Below are positions 36,669 through 46,609 of a DNA stretch of 64,000 bases, in pieces. Each line of letters begins with the position of its first letter. The first letter of the stretch is position 1. The DNA lies in contig JAHHHT010000026.1 of NCBI GenBank assembly GCA_019359235.1, positions 1-64,000 of the forward strand, read 5' to 3'. The notes under the pieces are model-generated. The model saw only the letters and a program-made list of their open reading frames with translations. It was not told where the DNA came from and did no database searches. The DNA comes from Oscillatoria princeps RMCB-10 (GTDB lineage Bacteria; Cyanobacteriota; Cyanobacteriia; Cyanobacteriales; Oscillatoriaceae). The position numbers and the translations under genes were made by a program.

Positions 36669-37445
36669 CTAAACTAATGCCCGTTTTTCCAGTTGCAGTT
36701 CAAAAGGTTCGCCCGGTTTTGGCTCAATCACCCGCGTGGAGAGATTGTTCTGTTGCAGCAACGAGCGAAATTCATCCACAGTTCCCACAGCGCGAAGGAA
36801 AGACACCAGCAATCCCTCATAAACCACATCCCCACCGGCAGCGGTGGGCAGCATCACTTGCGGTTGGAGCATTTTAGCCAATTCTAGAGCACTCTTGGTG
36901 CCTTTGATAATTGGCCCTACCAGAGGCAGCGCTAAGTCGATAATCGGGGTGATAACCGCATCCACCGGCGCTGCTTCTTTTAAGGATGGCGAGTGAAACC
37001 CGTGCGGTTCGTAATAAAGGGTAGTGCCGGCATCCAAGTCCTTGAAAAGATAGCCATTTTCCACAACTTGCGGGCCAATTGGCGAGCCGGGAGTTGCCTT
37101 GATTTGCACTTTGTTGGCGAGGGTGAAGGTTTCGCCGTGCGCCAGTGCCGTGACTCGGGTGTAACCCAACTGTTGCGCAACTTTGGCGGCGCTGGGAGAA
37201 CCGGCAACGGGAATCGTTTTGTCAAGCTGCTGGAGGGTGGGAGGGTGCGCGTGATCTTCCAATCCCTGCGACAGGAGAATCAGGTCGATGTTTTCCGGAA
37301 TCGGGCGCGGGTTGCGCTTGTCACCTTTGAACAGCCAGGGGAGGTTTCCGAATATTAAGGAGCCGGTTAACCAGGGATCGAGGAGGACTCGCTGTCCGGC
37401 AATGTCAATCAGCCAAGAGTTGCTGTCTAACCAGGTCAGTTGCAT
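36669..37445 (-). CDS. Metallo-beta-lactamase-fold hydrolase, UlaG-like, with reduced metal motif
   Basis: 258 residues from ATG 37445 (MQLTWLDSNSWLIDIAG). The frame is open further upstream only through the 16-bp tandem repeat and should not be counted. MBL-fold strands are evident: VLLDPWLTGSL, DLILLSQGLEDHAHPPTL, VAGSPSAAKV and YYEPHGFHSP. The canonical HxHxDH motif appears as SQGLEDHAH, so the first two His ligands are absent while Asp-His are kept. Cyanobacterial and plant homologs that I recall share this form, so it may be a distinct subfamily rather than a decayed gene. Substrate unknown. Confidence 0.8.
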   Translation of the reverse strand: MQLTWLDSNSWLIDIAGQRVLLDPWLTGSLIFGNLPWLFKGDKRNPRPIPENIDLILLSQGLEDHAHPPTLQQLDKTIPVAGSPSAAKVAQQLGYTRVTALAHGETFTLANKVQIKATPGSPIGPQVVENGYLFKDLDAGTTLYYEPHGFHSPSLKEAAPVDAVITPIIDLALPLVGPIIKGTKSALELAKMLQPQVMLPTAAGGDVVYEGLLVSFLRAVGTVDEFRSLLQQNNLSTRVIEPKPGEPFELQLEKRALV

Positions 37446-37510
37446 AGCGGTTGTGGGATGATGGCTGATTTTATTGTAAGCGGTTTTACATTTATTTACA
37501 ATGTGGCGGT

Positions 37511-37580
37511 GCCGGCTGGTGGGCGTGCCGGCTGGTGGCGGTGCCGACTGGTGGGGGTGCCGGCTGGTGGGGGTGCCGGT
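37511..37580. repeat. 16-bp tandem repeat, four copies
   Basis: Units GCCGGCTGGTGGGCGT, then three with one or two changes (GCCGGCTGGTGGCGGT, GCCGACTGGTGGGGGT, GCCGGCTGGTGGGGGT), followed by a partial fifth. It lies in the divergent gap between the metallo-hydrolase and the toxin-antitoxin pair. Confidence 0.9.
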
Positions 37581-37650
37581 GGAGCAGCTCTCAGCAGCTC
37601 CTTCCAAAATGTGCTACAATCGTACAATATCATTTACCGGGAGACTCTAT

Positions 37651-37860
37651 ATGGCTGAAATTCTGCTAGATGAGGGCCAGCTCAAGGAGATTCTCAAAAA
37701 AGCTATCCTTGAGATAATTAAAGAGGAAAAAGAAATCTTTTATGATTTGTTAACTGAAGTCCTGGAAGATATGGCCATAGAAAAGGCCATCAAGGAAGGG
37801 GAAAACACGGAGCCGGTGGCCAGAGAGGCTATTTTCAAAATGCTGGACAGGCAGAAATGA
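37651..37860 (+). CDS. Type II antitoxin-like protein
   Basis: A 69-residue, acidic, all-helical protein (MAEILLDEGQLKEILKKAI...) ending EPVAREAIFKMLDRQK. No DNA-binding domain is obvious in the first part, but size, charge and arrangement fit an antitoxin. Its stop overlaps the next gene's start by 4 bp (ATGA), implying translational coupling. Many antitoxins have a C-terminal toxin-binding helix like this one. Confidence 0.75.
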   Translation: MAEILLDEGQLKEILKKAILEIIKEEKEIFYDLLTEVLEDMAIEKAIKEGENTEPVAREAIFKMLDRQK

Positions 37861-38123
37861 ATGTAGAGTTCAGGAAAAGCTTTGAGAAAGACCTCGCCAA
37901 ACTCCAGGATGAAGCCTTACTTCAAAGAATTAAGCTAGCCATTGAAGAAGTGGAAAGCGCCGAAGGGATTGGCGATGTGATCCATGCCAAAAAACTCGCA
38001 AGCGTTGGTAAATATTACCGGCTTAGAGTTGGAGACTATAGAATTGGCATTATCCTGGAATCGGACACGGTTATCTTTGTCAGATTACTGCACCGAAAAG
38101 ATATTTACAGGTACTTTCCGTGA
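37857..38123 (+). CDS. ParE/RelE-superfamily toxin
   Basis: 88 residues: VEFRKSFEKDLAKLQDEAL at the N-terminus, then HAKKLASVGKYYRLRVGDYRIGIILESD and FVRLLHRKDIYRYFP. The G-x-Y-Y-R-L-R-V-G-D-Y-R-I core and terminal R-x-x-I-Y-R-x-F are diagnostic of RelE-fold toxins. The R-V-G-D-Y-R-I form with H-R-K-x-I-Y-R leans to the mRNA-interferase branch rather than the gyrase poison, but this is not certain. Pair intact; no frameshift. Confidence 0.88.
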   Translation: MNVEFRKSFEKDLAKLQDEALLQRIKLAIEEVESAEGIGDVIHAKKLASVGKYYRLRVGDYRIGIILESDTVIFVRLLHRKDIYRYFP

Positions 38124-38348
38124 ACAGGGTGGAAATCAATTCCGTGCGCGGGCTAAGGCGATTCTGAATATCATAAATTGATAAACTTGTCAAGCCGTGC
38201 GCGGGCGTGGAAAATCTCGCTTGGCTGGGGCTCCCGGCACCCCCCTGTCCGCCGGCCCAAATGTGAAGAATTGTAAACGGTCAAAAGGGGAATCCCGGGG
38301 TGGTAAGCTGGACATTGCCGTGCAAGAAAAAAAGAAGGTAAAGCTTAG

Positions 38349-39413
38349 ATGGCAGTGTCAACCCAGGTTCCCTATCTGTTAAGGGCAGCTCGCGGTGAAA
38401 AATTAGAGCGTCCTCCTGTGTGGATGATGAGACAGGCGGGTCGCTACATGAAAGCATATCGGGAGCTGCGGGACAAATATCCCTCATTTCGGGAACGCTC
38501 CGAGAACGTGGAACTGGCAGTAGAAATCTCCCTGCAACCCTTTCGAGCCTTCGGGCCAGATGGAGTGATCCTGTTCTCGGACATCCTCACCCCCCTGCCT
38601 GGGATTGGCATTCCCTTCGACATCATCGAAAGCAAAGGGCCGATCATTGAGCCCGCCGTCCGCAGCTGGGAGCAAATCGAGCAGCTGCGCCCCCTCAATC
38701 CAGAAGAGTCCCTCCCCTTCGTCCGGGAAATCTTGCAAACCCTGCGGCGGGAAGTCGAGGACAAAGCCACAGTCCTCGGCTTCGTCGGTGCCCCCTGGAC
38801 TCTAGCAGCCTACGCCATTGAAGGCAAATCCTCCAAAGACTACACCGTGATTAAGAGCATGGCCTTCAAAGAGTCGGCCATGCTGCACGCCTTCCTGGCC
38901 AAACTGGCAGACGCGATTGCCGTTTACGTCCGCTACCAGATAGACTCCGGTGCTCAAGTCGTGCAGATGTTCGACTCTTGGGCCGGCCAGCTGAGTCCCA
39001 CAGACTACGAAACCTTTGCCTTGCCCTACCAGCGGCGAGTCGTAGAACAGGTCAAAGCCACCCACCCCGATACGCCCCTCATCCTATACATTAATGGCAG
39101 TGCCGGCATCCTGGAGCGCATGCCCCAATCGGGCGTGGATATCGTCAGCGTGGACTGGACAGTCGATATGGCCGAGGCGCGGCAGCGTCTGGGCCCCAAC
39201 GTCGGAGTGCAGGGGAATATCGACCCCTGCGCCCTGTTCGGTTCCAAAGACTTCATCCGCGAGCGCATCCTGGACACCATTCGCAAAGCCGGCAATCGGG
39301 GCCACATCCTGAATCTGGGTCACGGGATTTTACCCGGAACCCCAGAGGAAAATGCGGCTTACTTCTTTGAAACTGCCAAACAGGCTGACAAATTACTGTC
39401 TGTCCATGCCTAG
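38349..39413 (+). CDS. hemE: Uroporphyrinogen decarboxylase HemE
   Basis: Decarboxylates the four acetate side chains of uroporphyrinogen III to give coproporphyrinogen III, on the common path to heme, chlorophyll and bilins. The 354 residues contain the signature [13 protein letters not shown] (about residues 19-31) with catalytic Arg, [38 protein letters not shown] and the C-terminal [15 protein letters not shown] complete gene of normal length. It stands alone between the toxin-antitoxin pair and a repeat cluster. Confidence 0.97.
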   Translation: MAVSTQVPYLLRAARGEKLERPPVWMMRQAGRYMKAYRELRDKYPSFRERSENVELAVEISLQPFRAFGPDGVILFSDILTPLPGIGIPFDIIESKGPIIEPAVRSWEQIEQLRPLNPEESLPFVREILQTLRREVEDKATVLGFVGAPWTLAAYAIEGKSSKDYTVIKSMAFKESAMLHAFLAKLADAIAVYVRYQIDSGAQVVQMFDSWAGQLSPTDYETFALPYQRRVVEQVKATHPDTPLILYINGSAGILERMPQSGVDIVSVDWTVDMAEARQRLGPNVGVQGNIDPCALFGSKDFIRERILDTIRKAGNRGHILNLGHGILPGTPEENAAYFFETAKQADKLLSVHA

Positions 39414-39472
39414 AAGAGTGCTGAGTGAAAAGTAAGGAGTGACAGATCGGGGGTAAAGGTAGTTGGGATGGT

Positions 39473-39671
39473 GAGCATCCCGATTATGTAGGGGCGAAGC
39501 ATGAGGGCAAATAATCTCTCGGTCAAAACCAGCAATTGATAATCCTCATGCTTCGCCCTCCCCAGGGTAGTTTCAAAAACGGGATGCTCCCGTTGGGATG
39601 ACATCCTCGCATCCCCATATAAAGGGGGAGGCGGAGCCTCCCTGTTCTCGTTCCCAGGCTGAGCCTGGTCA
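39473..39671. repeat. Nested inverted repeats and double-palindrome copy
   Basis: Outer arms GAGCATCCCG (39473) and CGGGATGCTC (39580) enclose inner arms GGGCGAAGCATGAGG (39492) and CCTCATGCTTCGCCC (39544), a foldback about 117 bp long resembling a MITE. It is followed at 39625-39671 by a variant of the GGAGGCGGAGCCTCC / TTCCCAGGC family. This fills the gap between hemE and the epimerase gene; no ORF was supported. Confidence 0.7.
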
Positions 39672-39768
39672 CGAGGAAATCGCCCCCAGCCCCTCATCTA
39701 AAATTCCTCGCTGAAAACTCACAACGCTCTTTATCCAAGCCCGGTAGAGCCGGTGTTTAAAAAGCCCC

Positions 39769-40764
39769 ATGACCTCGAAGCGGATTATAGTGACTGGCGC
39801 TAGTGGCTGCATTGGTCACTACATCACCCAAGCCCTAATTAAGCAAACAAAGCACGAACTGTTCCTGCTAGTCAGGAACCCGGACAAATTGCAATTTGAT
39901 TGCAAAGCCCGTCCCGGCATCAACATTATAAAAGCCGATCTGCGGGAGATCGAGTACCACGCCGAGCTGATCGGAACAATGAATGCCGCCATTTTAGCAG
40001 CCACCGCTTGGGGGGGTGCCCAAGAGGTGTTTGATGTCAATGTCGGCAAAACCGTCCGGCTGATCAACTTGCTCAACCCAGAACTCTGCGAGCACGTTAT
40101 CTACTTTTCCACGGCTAGCGTACTCGACCGCAATAACCAATTGCTAAAGGAAGCTGGGCAGTTGGGTACGGACTACATCCGCTCCAAGTACGACTGCTTG
40201 AGCCAGCTGTCTCGATTGCCGCTCGCCAAGCGGATTACAACCCTGTTTCCCACCCTGGTGCTAGGGGGAGACAGCCAGCATCCCTACTCCCACCTTTCCT
40301 CAGGTTTGCCAGATGTAGCGCGATGGATTGACCTGATTCGCTTTTTGAAAGCGGACGGCAGTTTCCACTTCATCCACGGCAAAGATATTGCCACTGTAGT
40401 TCTCCACCTGCTGAAAAATCCCCCTGATCCCGACGCTCCCAGACAGTTCGTGTTGGGAAATCAGCAAATAACTGTCAACGAGGCGGTGGAAGAAGTTTGT
40501 GCCTATCTGAATAAAAAAATTTCTTTTCGCCTGACCTTGCATCCTTGGCTGGCGGAAATCTTGATTGTGCTGTTCCGAATTCAGCTCGCTCCCTGGGACA
40601 GGTTCTGCCTGAACTACCGCCATTTCACCTACAAAAATCCTGTCAGCCCAGCAACATTTGGTCTGCCGGCTTACTGCAGCACCTTCACCGACGTGCTCAA
40701 ACTCAGCCGGATTCCCGACCGGCGCACCACTCCCGCTCAGTTCGCACAGACCGAGCAAGAGTGA
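39769..40764 (+). CDS. NAD-dependent epimerase/dehydratase (extended SDR family)
   Basis: 331 residues. The Rossmann signature is IIVTGASGCIG (GxxGxxG, about residues 5-15), followed by an ALL-type ADLREIE. The catalytic pair appears as Y-I-R-S-K within GTDYIRSKYD (near 143-147), preceded by YFSTASVLD with the Ser. The NAD-binding half is followed by a substrate half (HFIHGKDIATVVLHLL, FVLGNQQITVNEAVEEV) typical of sugar-nucleotide or flavonol-type SDRs. The substrate cannot be assigned. The C-terminus is short and hydrophobic in part. A palindrome closes it. Confidence 0.88.
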   Translation: MTSKRIIVTGASGCIGHYITQALIKQTKHELFLLVRNPDKLQFDCKARPGINIIKADLREIEYHAELIGTMNAAILAATAWGGAQEVFDVNVGKTVRLINLLNPELCEHVIYFSTASVLDRNNQLLKEAGQLGTDYIRSKYDCLSQLSRLPLAKRITTLFPTLVLGGDSQHPYSHLSSGLPDVARWIDLIRFLKADGSFHFIHGKDIATVVLHLLKNPPDPDAPRQFVLGNQQITVNEAVEEVCAYLNKKISFRLTLHPWLAEILIVLFRIQLAPWDRFCLNYRHFTYKNPVSPATFGLPAYCSTFTDVLKLSRIPDRRTTPAQFAQTEQE

Positions 40765-40768
40765 TAAA

Positions 40769-40838
40769 GTAGGGTGCGCTCCCCAAGGGGAACGCACCTA
40801 CTTCTTGGCGAACTTGGCGTCTTGGCGGTTTCTTAAAA
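40769..40838. repeat. GTAGGGTGCG palindrome plus CGCCAAG repeat (reverse)
   Basis: GTAGGGTGCGCTCCCC, AA, GGGGAACGCACC-TAC (40769-40801) with one unpaired base per arm lies 4 bp past the epimerase stop. Next to it (40803-40838) is the reverse of the AACCGCCAAGACGCCAAG repeat. It lies between convergent genes and may serve as a transcription end. Confidence 0.8.
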
Positions 40839-40877
40839 GCTAACCCTCATCTCCCAGGTGACGAAAATTTTGCGACA

Positions 40878-43987
<3,110 letters not shown>

Positions 43988-44862
43988 ATCAGAACCTCCT
44001 GTATGTTTGACCGCCCCCCTCAGTCCTGTCACCGGCTCTCGCCGTGACTCAGAACCCACTTGAGGCGCAATTTTAACGGTGTTTCGGTCGTTGCGAGCTG
44101 ATTTCCCAGTGGCGAATCAGCTCCTAGATCCCGCTTGCAGATGGGAGTTGAACGATCTACTGAAACTGCCGGCAATAAGGCTGCCAATTTAAGCGTTTTT
44201 ACGGGGATAGCCGCTCGACACCGGCATGGGGATCAGAGGTTTCCTTAAGAGAACGGCTGAAAACAGCAAAACTCCCTGTTCTGTTTTGGAGGAGCGCCAG
44301 CGCGTCCCAGCTGGATGGACTGGGCGAGCTTGCCAGCCTGCGCTCGGGGAATTTTGCAGCTCAACTTCTAACTAATATTGTATACGGCGATACCGAAAAC
44401 CGCTAAAAAAGTCAAAAACTTTAAATTTCCTGGAACTCTGACCCAGAAAACTTTACATTCGCCAGAGTTCGACCGGGCGGAGTGGGTCAGGGCGGCCACT
44501 CTTTGCCGCCCCTACGGCTTCTGGCTCTGGTTGTGAGACTGTTGATATGGGGTCAAGGCACACCGATCTGGAGCGAGCCGGTGAGAGTGCTGAAAATATT
44601 ACGTCTGATTGATTGTTTTTTAAATAAACCGCCAAGACGCCAAGAACGCCAATAAAAAAGGTTGAAGAGTAACACCGGCAGAATACGTAAAAAGTAATTT
44701 ACCGGATATTATCTCAGGGGCGTGCGGCGGGAGCGGGTAGTGCCGGTTGGAACGGCCCAGTTGTGCGAACGCCGGTATCGCGTCTCTACCAGACACCAGT
44801 GGGTAATAGGGCACCCTCCGGCTCGTGCCGGCTTAGGCCCACAAGCCTGCCGGTGGTGGAAC
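43988..44862. other. 875-bp gene-free region
   Basis: Upstream of pckA. Contains a GGGCGGCCACTCTTTGCCGCCC hairpin near 44492-44513 and the AAATAAACCGCCAAGACGCC repeat at about 44620-44656. An AT-rich zone near 44380-44450 may hold the pckA promoter. No ORF has coding character. Confidence 0.45.
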
Positions 44863-45444
44863 TTACGCCTTCAACTTGGCCACCACCGTGGCGACGGAAG
44901 CGCCGAGCTTTTCGACTGACTCCTGCTGTTTGGCATCTTTCAAGGTGCCGTCAGCGTTAAAAGCTTCATAAGCCTTGAGGATGGCTACCTGATCCGGAAG
45001 GACAAGCACTTTAATATTGCCGAGGATTGCCCGCAGGTGAACCAAACCGCGCAAACCGCCAAGCGCTCCCGGCGAGGCGCTCATGATAGCGGCAACCTTG
45101 TCTGCAAAGCACGCCAGCATCGGTTCGCCCGGTTGCGGGCGCGACGCCCAGTCGATGGCATTCTTGAGAAGGGCTGAAATGGAGCTGTTGTACTCCGGGG
45201 AAGCAATCAAAAGCCCGTCGTGCGCCAGCAGCAAATCCTTGAGCTGGCGGGCGTTGGGAGGAAGTCCCTCAGCGGCTTCCAAGTCTTCATCAAAGAGGGG
45301 CAACGGGATGTCGCGCAGATCCAAGCAGGTGACTTCGGCACCGGCAGCCTTCGCGCCGGCGGCGGCAATGCGCACGAGCTTTTTGTTGTAGGAGTCGGTG
45401 CGGGTGCTGCCGGCAAAGGCCAAGATTCTGGGGGTGTGGGCCAT
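44863..45444 (-). CDS. NADPH-dependent FMN reductase / quinone reductase
   Basis: A 193-residue flavodoxin-like oxidoreductase. FMN phosphate loop ILAFAGSTRTDSYNKKLV (about residues 6-23), LFDEDLE, and the flavin-binding SPEYNSSISALLKNAIDW (near 82-99), the signature of the NADPH_FMN_red family; SASPGALGGLRGL binds the isoalloxazine. Likely reduces quinones or a metal/azo substrate to protect against redox stress. The physiological acceptor is unknown. A single gene. Confidence 0.92.
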   Translation of the reverse strand: MAHTPRILAFAGSTRTDSYNKKLVRIAAAGAKAAGAEVTCLDLRDIPLPLFDEDLEAAEGLPPNARQLKDLLLAHDGLLIASPEYNSSISALLKNAIDWASRPQPGEPMLACFADKVAAIMSASPGALGGLRGLVHLRAILGNIKVLVLPDQVAILKAYEAFNADGTLKDAKQQESVEKLGASVATVVAKLKA

Positions 45445-45533
45445 AAGTGATAGTCCGTTTGATTTTTTCTGAGCTTACCACTCGCGATGGGTGGTTCTAG
45501 CTGCCGCCGGCAGCATTTGCCCCTGCCGGCACT

Positions 45534-45875
45534 TCACGTCTCCTGGGCCCGCTGCAGCGGTTCAATCGCCGCCAAAAAATTGGGAAGATCTTCCTCAGCG
45601 ATATCCCAAACCCGATCGAGATTAACCCCGTCGCAATCAGCAATCAGCTTGTCCCCCATTTCGGCAATCGACGCCCAGGGAATTTCTGGGTGCCGGTCGC
45701 GGAACTCCTGGGAAAGGCGCTTGACCGCTTCGCCTAAAATCACAAACTGATACAGGATGGCTGATTGCTTTTTTACATCGTTGAGAAAAGCAGTTTTATC
45801 TATCCCTTGTTTGAATTCAAGGAGCAGCCGAGCGGCTTTTGCGAAGTGCAGTAGTGTCTGGTTATCTTGCGACAT
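45534..45875 (-). CDS. HepT/DUF86-like HEPN protein with lost active site
   Basis: A 113-residue HEPN-fold protein, by length and by the blocks SAILYQFVILGEAVKRLS, RDRHPEIPWASIA and GVNLDRVWDIAEEDLP. Active HepT toxins carry the RNase motif R-x4-H-x-Y, normally RDKLIHDY or RNVLIHEY. Here the segment reads GDKLIADC: Arg, His and Tyr are all replaced. No MntA-type nucleotidyltransferase antitoxin is found next to it. It is therefore probably not an active nuclease, and may be a relic or a protein with a new role. Confidence 0.82.
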   Translation of the reverse strand: MSQDNQTLLHFAKAARLLLEFKQGIDKTAFLNDVKKQSAILYQFVILGEAVKRLSQEFRDRHPEIPWASIAEMGDKLIADCDGVNLDRVWDIAEEDLPNFLAAIEPLQRAQET

Positions 45876-45965
45876 ATAAAATTTTGCAATACTCAGAATC
45901 TCTTGGGAGCCAATCCAGTTATGGCCGGTTTTGGGGTCGCTTCCTGTACTGCTTTGATTGTAGCT

Positions 45966-46103
45966 CTATAGCAGCAGTCATATTGGTTAGGACGTAGGAC
46001 AGGCGTCTCGCCTGTCCCAGAGCCCTTGAGGGCAGGCGAGACGCCTGCCCTACGCCTGTGCTTCGTATCGAGCGTGTCCTAAACTGACTGTGCACTGCTC
46101 TAT
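45966..46103. mobile_element. MITE-like element with TIR TATAGCAG and GGCGAGACGCC hairpins
   Basis: The left end (tatagcagcagtcatatt...ggttaggacg) and the right end (cgtgtcctaaactgactg...ctgctctat) are imperfect inverted copies. Between them are two palindromes: GGACAGGCGTCTCGCCTGTCC and GGCAGGCGAGACGCCTGCC. Half-copies of the right end occur at 42242-42278 and 49851-49886. Confidence 0.7.
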
Positions 46104-46294
46104 CTGGCAGCCGCACGATTCCCGGGCGCGACCGCACCGGCTGCCGGTCGGAACGAGGGTGGGTTCCCCCTGGAAGCGCATTTAATTTGCGCTATCCATC
46201 TCTATCCCTCGTTTACAGGATATCCTTTTAACGATGCTCTAGAGGATCGAATTCCTTTAATTGCATGCAGATTAAAAGCATAATAACTTAGAGA

Positions 46295-46440
46295 TATAGC
46301 AGTTTTCACTTGCGTGGAGTACAGTTCGATCCCCCCCTAGCCCCCCCTTAAAAAGGAGGGGACATTTTCAAAGCCCCCCTTTTTAAGGGGGGTTTGGGGG
46401 GATCTAATATCTGTACCTCACTCAGTTGCAATCTGCTATA
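46295..46440. mobile_element. TATAGC-TIR element, 146 bp, second copy (inverted)
   Basis: Reverse orientation of 19736-19882: it begins TATAGCAGTTTTCACTTGCG, has the C/G-run palindromic core, and ends ...cagttgcaatctgctata. No ORF. The remaining gap (46104-46294) shows nothing recognisable. Confidence 0.85.
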
Positions 46441-46449
46441 AATTCAGGT

Positions 46450-46476
46450 AAAAAAAAGCCCGCCGGTGCGGGCTTT
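46450..46476 (-). terminator. Rho-independent terminator downstream of adhE
   Basis: On the minus strand AAAGCCCGC-ACCG-GCGGGCTTT continues into a run of T. It is 135 bp past the adhE stop, between adhE and the TIR element. Confidence 0.75.
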
Positions 46477-46609
46477 ATTCTTGTAGAGACGCGATTTATG
46501 CCGTCTCATACCAATTTAAGATAGATAGTATTTTTGACTATGGCTGAAAAGGCTAACAGCCGTTTTTTCAATCCAAAATCCAAAATCATTGCATCCAAAA
46601 TTGGTATAA

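Noticed and set aside
37446-37607. 54 extra N-terminal codons on the metallo-hydrolase
   Set aside because: They translate the 16-bp tandem repeat and promoter region; the MBL fold starts at the ATG at 37445.
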